Positions 43,334-52,733 of a stretch of 64,000 nucleotides of DNA are shown here, piece by piece (position 1 is the stretch's first letter; each line of letters opens with the position of its first letter). Location: NCBI GenBank assembly GCA_016285645.1, contig JAEERC010000045.1:41961-105960 (forward strand), written 5' to 3'. The notes beneath the pieces are model-generated. The model was given only the letters and a program-made list of their open reading frames with translations. It was not told the DNA's origin and ran no database searches. Both the position numbers and the translations under genes were made by a program. This DNA is from Clostridiaceae bacterium (GTDB lineage Bacteria; Bacillota; Clostridia; Oscillospirales; Acutalibacteraceae).

Positions 43334-45379
43334 TTATTCAAATTCGCTGTAGGGGATGATGGAGTCGAAGGCGTCGGCGTCGAATTCTTTGCCGCAGATG
43401 ACGGATTTTTTTACCTGCTTCTTACCCTTGACAAATTCGGGTTTGCCGGGGCAGAAGGGATAAAACCCGAGCACGCCGAAGATATACCAGAGTGCCATAC
43501 TGCCGTTGTCCTCGTCGCCGGGGAAGCCGTCGTCCTTATATGAAAACGCCTCTTTGCAGAGCTTTTCCACCCAATAAGCGGTTTTATCGACCTTGCCGAG
43601 GACGGAATAGATGTAGGGAATGTGGAAACTCGGCTGGTTTGAGATTGCGCACTGACCGAAGTCGGCGGCAGCCATCTCGGTCATCTCGTGAATTTCGCAG
43701 TCATAGCCGTTTACGACATATACGGGAGGAGTGTCGAACAGGGCGTCGAGTTTTTCCTCCAACTTGTCCGTGCCGCCGAAGAGTTCGGCAAGTCCTTCAA
43801 TGTCGTGCTGAACGGCGAATGTGGTCTGCCACGCGCCCGCTTCTGTGTAGTCGCCGCCCCAGCCCTCGGGAATGAAATTCTGCTTGAACAGCGAACTGAA
43901 ACTTCTCGCGCGCATAAAGCCGGTTTCAAAATCGAAAAGGTTTTTGTAGTTTTTCGATCTCGCCGTATACATATCGTAAATTTCGTCTTTGCCGAGAAGT
44001 TTTGCCACCTGCGCTATGCACCAGTCGCCGTAGGCGGCGTCGAGAGTGAGGTTGACGCTCTCCTTCTGGGTTTCATACGGAACATAGCCGAAGGCGCAGT
44101 AGGTCTCCGCTCCGTTTCTGCCGAAATAATCCTGAGGCGCCTCGTTGTTGGCGTGCTTGAGCATACCCTCAAGGGCGGTTTCAAGGTCGTCGTTATCTAT
44201 GAAGCCCTTTACGGCGGCGTCGCAAATAACGGCGTCAATCAGGGTGCTGGGCATACAGCCGCGCTCGCCGATTGAAAGCCAGCGGGGAAGCCAGCCGCTC
44301 TCTTTATATTCGTTGATAAACGATTTGAGCATAAGGCGCAGGTCGTCCTTCGCGACTATTGAAAAGAAGGGGTAAACCGTGCGGTATGTGTCCCAGAAGC
44401 CGTTGTCCGTAAACCTTACGCCGGTGCGCACCTCGCCGTCGTGCGGGCAGTAGTGGTGCTCAAGCCCGCTTACATCCTTCTCGCTCGCCCTGTGGGGATA
44501 GAGAAACGCCCTGTACATACAGGAGTAGAATGTCTTTTTCTGCTCCTCATCATCTGTTTCAATTTCTATGAGCGACAGGCGTTTTTCCCATTCGCCGAGG
44601 GCGAGTTCCTCAATATCGTCAAAGGAATATTCTCCGATTTCCTCGTTGAGCGACTGCTCGGCGTATTCGAACGAAATGTATGAAATCGCCAAAGAAACTT
44701 CCGTTTCAAGTTCCTTGAGCGGAATGTGAATCGCCGTTTCCTTGCCCTCTCCGGAAAGCCCTGCCGCCGGGTCCTCAAAGCCCTGCTGAATCATCACCTT
44801 TGAGGAGTCAACAGAATCGGCGGGGAAGCGGATGACGATGTACTCATTGAAATTCACATGCTCTCCGCCCGCGGCGTTGTCGGTTTTTACATAGAGCGTG
44901 TCGTTGCCGGGGTTGAATTCATAGCTGTATCTTCCGCTGACGGGCAGAACGGAAAAATAGTTGTTGCCCTCTTTTTCAAATTTGAGGCGCATAACCGCTC
45001 CGCGCATTGTGGGCGTTACCTCGAATGAGCAGCGGGGGCGCAGAAGGTTGTATCTCATATAGTAGGGCTTGAGCACGGCATCCTCGGGGCGGAACCCCGA
45101 CCATCTGTTCTCACCCGTGATGTGCAGTATCTCCGCCTGGGGCAGGAAGCACACCGCGCCGTAATCGGCAATCCACGGCGAGGGCTGGTGAGTCAGGCGT
45201 ATACCCTCAAGCGAGCGGTCCTCGGGATGGTAATACCACCTTAAATTGCCGTCGCTGGTCTGCGGGGCGAAAGCCGCCATACCGAAAGGCAGCTGAACGA
45301 GAGGCAGTGTGTTGCCGTTTGAAAAACGGTGGGTTGATTTGCTGCCCTGTTTAGTGTTGACATAATCACAGTAACTCAT
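43334..45379 (-). CDS. GH92 family alpha-mannosidase, cytoplasmic
   Basis: Exo-acting, calcium-dependent alpha-mannosidase family. The 681 residues lack any signal peptide, so it works inside the cell. An N-terminal beta-sandwich domain (NTKQGSKSTHRFSNGNTLP, LPFGMAAFAPQ) precedes the (alpha/alpha)6 barrel. Family signatures include FTDNGFWDTYRTVYPFFS, WGGDYTEAGAWQ and GDEDNGSMALWYIFGVLG, the last carrying the conserved acid residues. It lies downstream of a GPH symporter, so imported mannosides are the likely substrate (inference). Confidence 0.92.
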   Translation of the reverse strand: MSYCDYVNTKQGSKSTHRFSNGNTLPLVQLPFGMAAFAPQTSDGNLRWYYHPEDRSLEGIRLTHQPSPWIADYGAVCFLPQAEILHITGENRWSGFRPEDAVLKPYYMRYNLLRPRCSFEVTPTMRGAVMRLKFEKEGNNYFSVLPVSGRYSYEFNPGNDTLYVKTDNAAGGEHVNFNEYIVIRFPADSVDSSKVMIQQGFEDPAAGLSGEGKETAIHIPLKELETEVSLAISYISFEYAEQSLNEEIGEYSFDDIEELALGEWEKRLSLIEIETDDEEQKKTFYSCMYRAFLYPHRASEKDVSGLEHHYCPHDGEVRTGVRFTDNGFWDTYRTVYPFFSIVAKDDLRLMLKSFINEYKESGWLPRWLSIGERGCMPSTLIDAVICDAAVKGFIDNDDLETALEGMLKHANNEAPQDYFGRNGAETYCAFGYVPYETQKESVNLTLDAAYGDWCIAQVAKLLGKDEIYDMYTARSKNYKNLFDFETGFMRARSFSSLFKQNFIPEGWGGDYTEAGAWQTTFAVQHDIEGLAELFGGTDKLEEKLDALFDTPPVYVVNGYDCEIHEMTEMAAADFGQCAISNQPSFHIPYIYSVLGKVDKTAYWVEKLCKEAFSYKDDGFPGDEDNGSMALWYIFGVLGFYPFCPGKPEFVKGKKQVKKSVICGKEFDADAFDSIIPYSEFE

Positions 45380-45448
45380 ATTTTCCTCCGTAAAGTTAAG
45401 TTCTTTCTGATTGAAAATATAAATTGTTTAAATCATCTGAAATACAAA

Positions 45449-45466
45449 GGCGGGATAAATCCCGCC
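45449..45466 (-). terminator. Weak hairpin between the GPH transporter and GH92 genes
   Basis: GGCGGGA-TTTA-TCCCGCC stem on the minus strand, followed by TTTGTATTT. It may partly terminate, leaving less GH92 transcript. The GH92 start lies about 70 bases further. Confidence 0.55.
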
Positions 45467-45477
45467 CGTTGTTTTTA

Positions 45478-46998
45478 TTATTGAGTATTTGCCGCCTGAG
45501 CCGCGTTTTCGTTCGCGAGGGCGTCGTACTGATCCTCTCTCGCCTTGCGGCGCTCGTGAAGCTCGCGGTACATACGGTCGCGCTTTTCGTTTGTAAGGTC
45601 GTAGAAGCACTTGGGAATAATGCTGAGTATGCCGGTGATGACGGGAAGAATGGTGCACATCCAGAAAAGGGAGTATTCCGTCTTCTCTGTCTGACCGCCG
45701 AAGCCCGCGCCCTCAACATAGCCGACTCTGTCAAGAATAATGGTCTTGATTGTGGCGCCGAAGGTGTTGATAAGCTTACGCGGTATTTCTTTGGCAACGC
45801 CCGTAAGTCCTTCGTTTCTGTAGCCGTTTTTCCATTCGCCGTAGTCGATTGACTCGTTGCGCATTTCCTCGGGAATAACGCTCCTGATGCCCCAGAAGAA
45901 CATCCAGATGGTTTCACGAAGCATAAACGCGGGAATCATAACGGAAAGCCGCTTGTAGTTCTTGTTTATTGAACCGATGGCGAAAACGCCTATCATAAGG
46001 AAGTCGCTGATGTGCGAGCCGAAAATCCAGAGGGTTTTTGTGGAGAAGCGCTTCCTCGCCCAGGGAACATAGGAATATGAAATCGGGGAGACAATCGCGC
46101 CCGGAATGCCGACTATTGTTGACATTGTGGCAAGGCCGAGAACGTTTATGTAGTAGTAGTTTACGCCCGAGCCGATGCTGAACGCGCCGAGGAATTCCGA
46201 AAGGGTGATGAGCAGAAGCGGCTTGTTGGTGAATATCGATTTGAAGCTCGCCTTTATGCTCGGCTTGTCGATTGTCTGGTTTACTCTCTCCTTTGAAACA
46301 AAGGCGAAGTAAATCGCGAAAAGTCCGCTTACAACGGAGCAGAATGTGCCCGCCGAAACATAGAGAGATTTCATTTTGATATTGATTTTGCCGTGGTTTA
46401 CAAGGTCGATGAGAAGGCCCATTATGATTTCGGGCGCTTTCTCAACAAAGCCCGAGAGCAGGTTCGCCTCGGTGATAAGACGGGTTCTGTCGATAATGTT
46501 CGGCGTAATCGTCGCGAGCGAGCCCGTTCTGGCTATGGCGCTCATTGAACCCGCAAGGTTCTGCACCAGGCTGAAAATAAGGTAAATCGCCAGTTTGCCT
46601 ATGTCATACTGCGCCCTTGTGCCGATGGTCAGGGGCATCGTCCAGTAGAAAATGCTGAGCATAACGCCGGGTATGGCGTAAATAATCAGCCAGGGCTTGA
46701 ACTTGCCCCATCTTGTACGGGTTTTGTCAACTATGGCGGCGAGGAACATATCGTTGATGATATCCCATATACCGACAACAAAGCTGACTATGCTCTGGAA
46801 TTTGAGGCCGATTTTTACTATATCCGTAATGAAGATGTCGCCGTATTTGTTGATGTTGAACGACTGGGCGATATCATACATTATGTAAGCCGCGGTTTCC
46901 TTTGTGCCGACATAGCGCCTGTTCATAGCCGCTTTTGCGCGCGCGGTTTCGACTTCTTCCTCCAGCCTTGCCGCTGCTACATTTTCAGCTTCAGACAT
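45478..46998 (-). CDS. GPH/MelB-type MFS symporter, second copy
   Basis: A 506-residue transporter of the same family and length as the 33012-34532 protein. Shared blocks are TRTRWGKFKPW, GIWDIINDMFLAAIVD, the segment around GSGVNYYYINVLG, RFSTKTLW and the end RDRMYRELHERR. It is a paralog with its own promoter (47030-47057) upstream of a cytoplasmic GH92 mannosidase, so a mannoside substrate is plausible. The start has AAGGAGAG. Confidence 0.87.
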   Translation of the reverse strand: MSEAENVAAARLEEEVETARAKAAMNRRYVGTKETAAYIMYDIAQSFNINKYGDIFITDIVKIGLKFQSIVSFVVGIWDIINDMFLAAIVDKTRTRWGKFKPWLIIYAIPGVMLSIFYWTMPLTIGTRAQYDIGKLAIYLIFSLVQNLAGSMSAIARTGSLATITPNIIDRTRLITEANLLSGFVEKAPEIIMGLLIDLVNHGKINIKMKSLYVSAGTFCSVVSGLFAIYFAFVSKERVNQTIDKPSIKASFKSIFTNKPLLLITLSEFLGAFSIGSGVNYYYINVLGLATMSTIVGIPGAIVSPISYSYVPWARKRFSTKTLWIFGSHISDFLMIGVFAIGSINKNYKRLSVMIPAFMLRETIWMFFWGIRSVIPEEMRNESIDYGEWKNGYRNEGLTGVAKEIPRKLINTFGATIKTIILDRVGYVEGAGFGGQTEKTEYSLFWMCTILPVITGILSIIPKCFYDLTNEKRDRMYRELHERRKAREDQYDALANENAAQAANTQ

Positions 46999-47029
46999 AA
47001 AATCTCTCCTTATTCAAGAATACTAAACC

Positions 47030-47057
47030 ATTATAACATATATTTTCAAAAACGCAA
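47030..47057 (-). promoter_or_regulatory. Promoter of the GPH-GH92 operon
   Basis: Minus-strand TTGCGT (47052-47057), 16-base spacer, TATAAT (47030-47035). Confidence 0.6.
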
Positions 47058-47075
47058 ATACTATTTTATCAAATC

Positions 47076-48530
47076 TCAGTTGTTGCCGAAAGCCATATTC
47101 TCAATGAATTTTCCGGCGAAGGACGCGCTGCCCGCGAGGTCAACCGTTTTGCATAAATGAGCGATTTTCTTTACCTCTTCAAGAGCGTTTTGTGAGGCGG
47201 CGCACCTGAGAGCGCCCTCAAGCGCGGTGTTGCCGCACGAACGGATAACACCTGTGTCAACATCGGGCAGAAGCCCCGTTTTAAGCGCCGAGGCGGGATT
47301 GAGATAAAAGCCCGCTCCGCCCGAAAGTATTATTTCATCAAGGTCGGCGGCGGTTTTCTCCGCTTGTTCAAGCAGACATTGCGAGCAGGAGACGAGGGCG
47401 CTTTTTGTAAGCTGAAACTGCCTTATATCGCCGGCCGAAACATAAACGCCGTCCGTCAGATAAAAGCGGTCGTTTTTCATAAAGCCCGAGGAATCGACAA
47501 CGCCGTTTTCGAGCATAAGCGCAACAGCGTCCAGAAGCCCCGAAAGGCAGATACCGTCCGCTTTTTCATCGCCTATTGTGCTTATTTCAAAACCGCCCGC
47601 TCTCTTTTCAACGCGGCATACAGCGCCGTTTACTCCGCCCGTTCCGCATTCCGTTCCCGCACCCTCGAGGGCGGGTCCCGCGGCGGCTGAGGAGCAGATA
47701 ATTCCGTTCTCCGTTTTAAGCACGGTTTCGGCGTTCGTCCCCATATCGATAAACAGGATATTGCCCTGCGATTTATAAAGACCGACAGCGTAAATTCCCG
47801 CAACGGTATCACTCCCCACAAAGGCGGAAACACCGGGAAGCAGAATTAGTTTTTTTGTGTTTATTCCGTATTTTTCACCGTCGAGTTCAAGGGCGCCGTC
47901 AATCTTTGTCTCAAACGGGGCGCTGCCCATACTCACCGGCGATATTCCCGCGAAAATGTGGAGCATAACGGCGTTTCCGCATACGGTCACACACTCGAAT
48001 TTCCTGCCTTCCGAGAGCTCGGTGAGCATCTCCCCGACCGCTTTGCTCACGAGCGATTGCAGGTCGGCGAGTCCGCCGTTTTCGCAGGCGGTTATACGGC
48101 TTATAACATCCGCTCCGTATGAACTCTGCGGGTTGAGCCGCGAGCGTTTTTTCACATCACCGTTTTCGGTCAGCACCGCGGCGGCGAGAGTGGTTGTTCC
48201 TATATCGACGGCGGCTGCGAATCTGCCTTCGGGCAGGTTTTCCGTTTCAATCAGAGTGAGCCCTTCGCCGTTTTCGTTTTTAATTTCCGCACGGGCGTTT
48301 TCGCGCACTGTCGCCCTGCAGGATTTTATGAGACCGTCGCCGTCGGGAGTAACTCCGTCGAAACCGCCCTCAAGCAGGCGGACGGCACATTTTCCGCATA
48401 CTCCCCTGCCCCCGCAGGCTGCGGGCACGGAGAAGCCGTTTCTGCTCAGTATATCAATGAGTTTTTCGCCTTTTTCAGCCGTTATTTTTGCCGTTTTTCC
48501 TGCTGTTGATATCTCAATTTCAAACGCCAC
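47076..48530 (-). CDS. RACo-like protein: 2Fe-2S ferredoxin domain plus ASKHA ATPase
   Basis: A 484-residue protein of the corrinoid-activating ATPase type. It starts at the GTG at 48530 behind GGGAGGTGA. The N-terminal 2Fe-2S domain has AACGGRGVCGKC and a later Cys (IKSCRA). The ASKHA part carries AVDIGTTTLAAAV, FIDMGTNAE and EIILSGGAGFYLN. RACo/RamA proteins reduce Co(II) in corrinoid methyltransferase proteins using ATP. No corrinoid protein or methyltransferase gene is in the window, so the partner must be elsewhere. Monocistronic here. Confidence 0.87.
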   Translation of the reverse strand: MAFEIEISTAGKTAKITAEKGEKLIDILSRNGFSVPAACGGRGVCGKCAVRLLEGGFDGVTPDGDGLIKSCRATVRENARAEIKNENGEGLTLIETENLPEGRFAAAVDIGTTTLAAAVLTENGDVKKRSRLNPQSSYGADVISRITACENGGLADLQSLVSKAVGEMLTELSEGRKFECVTVCGNAVMLHIFAGISPVSMGSAPFETKIDGALELDGEKYGINTKKLILLPGVSAFVGSDTVAGIYAVGLYKSQGNILFIDMGTNAETVLKTENGIICSSAAAGPALEGAGTECGTGGVNGAVCRVEKRAGGFEISTIGDEKADGICLSGLLDAVALMLENGVVDSSGFMKNDRFYLTDGVYVSAGDIRQFQLTKSALVSCSQCLLEQAEKTAADLDEIILSGGAGFYLNPASALKTGLLPDVDTGVIRSCGNTALEGALRCAASQNALEEVKKIAHLCKTVDLAGSASFAGKFIENMAFGNN

Positions 48531-48563
48531 AGTCTCACCTCCCGTCGCGCGGATGTTTTTGCC

Positions 48564-48572
48564 ATTATAGCA
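48564..48572 (-). promoter_or_regulatory. Extended -10 promoter of the RACo-like gene
   Basis: TGCTATAAT on the minus strand with a poor -35 (TGGACT, 17-base spacing). The gene starts about 35 bases downstream. Confidence 0.6.
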
Positions 48573-48678
48573 TAAAATCACGGTCAAGTCCACAGAGAAA
48601 ACGGCGTAAAATCCGCGAAAAATCGCCCGCTTTATTTTTCTCATTAAGAATATTAAAGTTACAAGCCTGTTACATTCG

Positions 48679-48707
48679 TTGACATATACATACTGTTTTG
48701 ATAAAAT
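48679..48707 (+). promoter_or_regulatory. Promoter of the pseudokinase operon
   Basis: TTGACA (48679-48684), 17-base spacer, TAAAAT (48702-48707). The leader to the ATG at 48821 is about 105 bases. The 290-base gap between the two divergent genes holds nothing else I can name. Confidence 0.78.
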
Positions 48708-48820
48708 TACGGTACCGTGAAGAGCATTTTATATTATTTATTTTTAATGGAATGCGATTCACAAGAGATTGATAATTACGGTTTTGAGGGCGGCGCGGCC
48801 GCTTTCAAAGGAGGATTATT

Positions 48821-50665
48821 ATGATAAGCACCGACAATCTGTGCATGAGCTGCATGCGGGAAATCGGCGACGCGCGCCAGTGCCCCTATTGCGGCTATTA
48901 CGTGGATTCGGCTCAGATTGCGCCCTATCTGCCCGTGAGAACGGTCATAGCGAACCGCTACCTCGTAGGCAAACTCATCGATTACAACGGTGAGGGCGCG
49001 ACCTATATCGGCTGGGACATAAACGACAAAAAGCCGGTAAATATCCGTGAATTCTTCCCCGATTCAATCGCCATACGCACCTCCACCGCGCTGACTCTCA
49101 AGGTTATGTCCGGCAGCGAGGCGCTGTTCAGCGAATGCAATCAGAGTTTCCTTGAACTGTGGACAAAACTCTCGCGCTTCAAAGGGCTGTCGGCTCTCAT
49201 CAACGTTACGAATGTTGTTGAGGATTACGGCACATCCTACGCGATTTACGACCACATTGAGGGAGGCGTGACACTCAGGGAATACCTGCTTTCGAGCAAG
49301 ACGGGCTATGTTCCGTGGGAGAAGGCGAGGCAGCTGCTTATGCCCATACTCTCAACTCTCGGCACACTGCACTCGGCGGGTATTATACACAGGGGCATCT
49401 CCCCCTCCACTCTCATAATCGGCAGAGACGGCAAGGTGAGGATTACCGGTTTCGGAATCTGGCAGTCGCGCTCACAGAGGGGCGAAATAAACTCCCAGCT
49501 TTTCCCGGGCTACGCCGCCATTGAGCAGTACGGCTTTGACGGCCAGCAGGGACCGTGGACGGACATTTACGCCTTCGGCGCGGTGCTCTACCGCACACTT
49601 ATCGGCTCAGACCCGATTGACGCCACCGAGCGTGTCACGAACGACCGCCTTATGGTGCCGGGCAAATTTGCCGAGCAGCTTCCCGCCTATGTTATAAACG
49701 GGCTTATAAACGCCCTTCAGATTCTGCCCGAGGACCGCACAAGAACGGTCGAGCAGCTGCGCGCCGAGCTTTCCGCCTCACCCGTGGCGGCGGCGAGCGA
49801 GAGCGTTTACACATCCCCGCGCAAGTCGCAGACCTCGCCCATAACAATTCCCGTTATCAATCAGCCGGTAACGGTCGCGGGCAACGACGACGATGATGAC
49901 GAGTATGATTATGAGGAACTCAGGCGCTCAAAGGCGGCAAAAAGCCGCGAGCGCAAAACAACATTCAAAACCGTTGTTATCTGCCTTACAATAGGGCTTA
50001 TCGCCTTCACCATTCTTGTTCTCACCGTCTGGCGCGATGATTTCGGCATCACTTGGGGCTCGGACAATCAGGACGGCACCTCAATCTCCGGCGAGGGTGA
50101 CACGGTGCTTGTTCCGAATTTCATCGGCAGAAGCAGGGTCGATGTTACGCAGGATCCCCAGTTTACAAAGGATTTCAATTTTGAAATCAGTCTCACATAC
50201 AGCGACGCCCAGCCCAAGGGCTATATAATCGACCAGAGCATAAAGCACAACACCGAGGTCGGCAAGGGAACAACCATTGTTCTGACAGTCAGTGAGGGCA
50301 AGGAGCAGGTTGAGATTCCCGCGGACATAGCCGGCAAGTCCTATCAGGAAGCCTACAGAATTCTCACTTCGCTCGGCTTCACCGTTGAGCGCAAGGAAAA
50401 GAGCTACCCCGGCTACTACAGCCCCGAGGAGGTTATCTCCTCAACTCCCGCGGCGGGCAAAAAATGCGACAAGGGCTCAAAGGTTATTCTTATGGTCAAC
50501 ACAGGGCCCACCGAGCCGCCCACACAAGAGCCGGAAACTTCGAGTTTCTCGCCCGATTACAATCCACCGCTTGACGACTCGCCCGAAATGGAAGATCCCG
50601 GGCTTGACTATACCCCCGATGAAGACACAATAAATGTCAATGATAATGAGGAAAACGCGGAATGA
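48821..50665 (+). CDS. Zinc-ribbon, pseudokinase, transmembrane, PASTA protein
   Basis: A 614-residue membrane protein with the layout of bacterial Ser/Thr kinases but without their catalytic residues. A zinc ribbon comes first (C8, C11, C21, C24). The kinase-like domain covers about 45-318: the Gly loop is degenerate (DYNGEGATY), the beta-3 Lys is Arg76 in VNIREFFP, HRD is HRG (Gly192), the catalytic-loop Asn is Thr197, and DFG is GFG (Gly210). A basic juxtamembrane region and one TM helix (about 383-404) follow, then two extracellular PASTA domains (about 428-492 and 496-566), and an acidic Pro-rich tail. PASTA domains bind peptidoglycan fragments or lipid II in known kinases. Strong AAAGGAGG site; first of three genes. 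Confidence 0.9.
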   Translation: MISTDNLCMSCMREIGDARQCPYCGYYVDSAQIAPYLPVRTVIANRYLVGKLIDYNGEGATYIGWDINDKKPVNIREFFPDSIAIRTSTALTLKVMSGSEALFSECNQSFLELWTKLSRFKGLSALINVTNVVEDYGTSYAIYDHIEGGVTLREYLLSSKTGYVPWEKARQLLMPILSTLGTLHSAGIIHRGISPSTLIIGRDGKVRITGFGIWQSRSQRGEINSQLFPGYAAIEQYGFDGQQGPWTDIYAFGAVLYRTLIGSDPIDATERVTNDRLMVPGKFAEQLPAYVINGLINALQILPEDRTRTVEQLRAELSASPVAAASESVYTSPRKSQTSPITIPVINQPVTVAGNDDDDDEYDYEELRRSKAAKSRERKTTFKTVVICLTIGLIAFTILVLTVWRDDFGITWGSDNQDGTSISGEGDTVLVPNFIGRSRVDVTQDPQFTKDFNFEISLTYSDAQPKGYIIDQSIKHNTEVGKGTTIVLTVSEGKEQVEIPADIAGKSYQEAYRILTSLGFTVERKEKSYPGYYSPEEVISSTPAAGKKCDKGSKVILMVNTGPTEPPTQEPETSSFSPDYNPPLDDSPEMEDPGLDYTPDEDTINVNDNEENAE

Positions 50666-50703
50666 TTTCGCGGACTGATTTTATTTAAAAAGGATGATGA
50701 CCT

Positions 50704-52149
50704 GTGGATGTAATGGCTCTCGCTTCAAAATTCATTGTCAGCAAGATGAAAAAATACGGCAGAAAAGTCGCCGCGCAGGGTCCCGCGCCCGAAATTCCCG
50801 ATTCGCTCCCCGTTACATTAAAGGGTGAAAAGTGGCAGGCGGGCTTCGCGAGGGCTGAGATTATGCCCGATTTAAACAGCGGCAAAACCTATTATATCGC
50901 CGGTCACGGCTCGGGTCACGTTATGGAAGGCGTGCTCTCGCCCGTATATATCCACGCGGTCTGGCTCGCTTGCTCGGACGAAGAAGGCGTACTGTGGCTG
51001 AGCGCGGATGTTGTGGGTATGACCCGCATTGAAATCAATAAAATCCGCTCAATGATAACGGATTCCGACATTATAAAGGGCTGTAAATTCATCAATTTCA
51101 GCTGCACTCACAGCCACTCGGGCATTGACACCCTCGGCTACTGGGGCAAGCCGAATCTCGTAAGCATACCCGCCGACGGCAAGGACCCGGACTATATGGA
51201 AATGCTTATGAAAACGGCTGTGACGGTCAGCGAAGAGGCATACAAAAACAGACGCCCCGGCAGATTTTTCGCAGGCGACATTCTTGTTCCCGGCGGGCTT
51301 CTGACAAAGCGCGAGTTCATTGACAAGCACGAGTATCTTTCAAGGTTCCGTTTCGCTCCCGACGACGGCGGAAATGAAATCTGGATTCTCAATTTCGGCG
51401 GCCACCCGAATTCGCTGGGCGGCTCAAACCGCCTGTTAAGCGGCGAATATCCCTACTTTATGCGCGAGCAGATTAAAGAGGAATGCGGCGCGGATGTGCT
51501 TTTCGGCATAGGCGCGATAGGCGGAATGGACGTTGCCGAAACAGACGGCGACGACAAGGTAGCGTGCATAAAGCATCAGGGCGCGATGCTCTGCGAATAT
51601 TCTCAGAAAATTGAAAACGACACAGAACTTGAGCCCGAAATAAAATACATTAATCAGCCGTTCTATATGCCGGTTGACAACAATGTTCTCACCCTTCTCG
51701 CCACAAGAAAGGTCATGAGCTTCAGGGCTTACCCCGCCCCGCCCGAAGAGAGCGAGCTCGGAATCTGCACACAGACCGAAATGACTTATATAACTCTCGG
51801 CGGAAGAAAGATTCTCTGCCTGCCCGGCGAAAACTTTGTTTCAACCGTTTACGGCAGTTACAGACCCGCAGAGGATTCGGCAACGGGAGAGGGTCCCGAA
51901 ATCAATCCCACGCCTCTCGCGGTTCTCGCGGACGACCCGAAACTGATTGTTTTCGGCGTTACGAACGATATGACGGGCTATGTTGTGCCGCCGAACGAGT
52001 TTATTCTCAACCCGACTCAGCCGTATCTCAACGGTTATCACGACAGGTTTGACAAGAACCATTACCACGAAACAAACTCCATGGGTCCCCTCAGTCAGAA
52101 ACGCATAGCGGACACATTTGAAAAGGTGCTCGCGAACTTCAATTCTTGA
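50704..52149 (+). CDS. Neutral-ceramidase-like hydrolase, cytoplasmic
   Basis: A 481-residue protein resembling the N-terminal domain of neutral/alkaline ceramidases. Zinc-site-like motifs are visible: YYIAGHGSGHVM, CTHSHSG near residue 138 and FGGHPNSLGG near 235. It has no signal peptide and lacks the ceramidase C-terminal Ig-like domain, so sphingolipid cleavage is not certain; an amidase role on another lipid is possible. The GTG at 50704 follows AAAAGGATG; an ATG at 50713 is the alternative start. Second gene of the pseudokinase operon, 38 bases after it. Confidence 0.78.
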   Translation: MDVMALASKFIVSKMKKYGRKVAAQGPAPEIPDSLPVTLKGEKWQAGFARAEIMPDLNSGKTYYIAGHGSGHVMEGVLSPVYIHAVWLACSDEEGVLWLSADVVGMTRIEINKIRSMITDSDIIKGCKFINFSCTHSHSGIDTLGYWGKPNLVSIPADGKDPDYMEMLMKTAVTVSEEAYKNRRPGRFFAGDILVPGGLLTKREFIDKHEYLSRFRFAPDDGGNEIWILNFGGHPNSLGGSNRLLSGEYPYFMREQIKEECGADVLFGIGAIGGMDVAETDGDDKVACIKHQGAMLCEYSQKIENDTELEPEIKYINQPFYMPVDNNVLTLLATRKVMSFRAYPAPPEESELGICTQTEMTYITLGGRKILCLPGENFVSTVYGSYRPAEDSATGEGPEINPTPLAVLADDPKLIVFGVTNDMTGYVVPPNEFILNPTQPYLNGYHDRFDKNHYHETNSMGPLSQKRIADTFEKVLANFNS

Positions 52150-52164
52150 ATGGAGGCGTGATTT

Positions 52165-52680
52165 ATGGATATAGGCAAACTGCTTGTAATAGTATTTATT
52201 CTGGGCGCGGCAATCACAGCCATTGTGATTTACATAAAGAACCATCCCGGCTTTGAGCGCCCCGAAATACACTATAAAGAAGACGGCGGCATGATGAGCG
52301 GCAAGGAACTTGAACTGCTCGCCCTTGCGAAGGCGGAAAGCACTAAAAAGGACGAGCCGGAAGCCGCGGAAAAGAAAACCGTCCCCGAGAAAAAGAAAAC
52401 TCTCAAATGCGCTCAGTGCGGCAACCTTGTTGAAATAAACGATGAAAAGGTCTGCTCTGAATGCGGCGCGGATATTTCCGGGCAGATTGCGGAAATCATA
52501 AAGCAGGAGCAGCAGTTCAATCTTATGATTCAGACTCTCGACGCGCAGAGAGCCGCCCGCGCGGCAAGCGAAGCAAAAAAGGACGAAGCGGCAACAAAAG
52601 TCATCGGCGCCGGTCTCAATCTTATGCTCCCGGGCGTCGGTTCAATTTACAAAAGAAGGAAAAACTCAAAACGCAAATAA
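52165..52680 (+). CDS. Small membrane-anchored zinc-ribbon protein
   Basis: A 171-residue protein I do not recognise as a named family. An N-terminal TM helix (residues 5-23), a charged linker, and a zinc ribbon (CAQC near residue 82 and CSEC near 98) are followed by a helical Glu/Gln/Ala-rich segment. The C-terminal part is a short hydrophobic stretch (ATKVIGAGLNLMLPGVGSIY) and a very basic tail. Third gene in the pseudokinase operon, 15 bases after the ceramidase-like gene, ended by a terminator. Like the first gene it pairs a zinc ribbon with a membrane helix. Confidence 0.72.
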   Translation: MDIGKLLVIVFILGAAITAIVIYIKNHPGFERPEIHYKEDGGMMSGKELELLALAKAESTKKDEPEAAEKKTVPEKKKTLKCAQCGNLVEINDEKVCSECGADISGQIAEIIKQEQQFNLMIQTLDAQRAARAASEAKKDEAATKVIGAGLNLMLPGVGSIYKRRKNSKRK

Positions 52681-52697
52681 TTACAGCAAAACAAAAA

Positions 52698-52730
52698 AGT
52701 CACCCCGCGGGGTGACTCTTTTTTTTATTT
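52698..52730. terminator. Terminator after the pseudokinase operon (bidirectional)
   Basis: AGTCACCC-CGCG-GGGTGACT stem with A6 before and T8 after. Serves both converging genes. Confidence 0.9.
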
Positions 52731-52733
52731 TTA

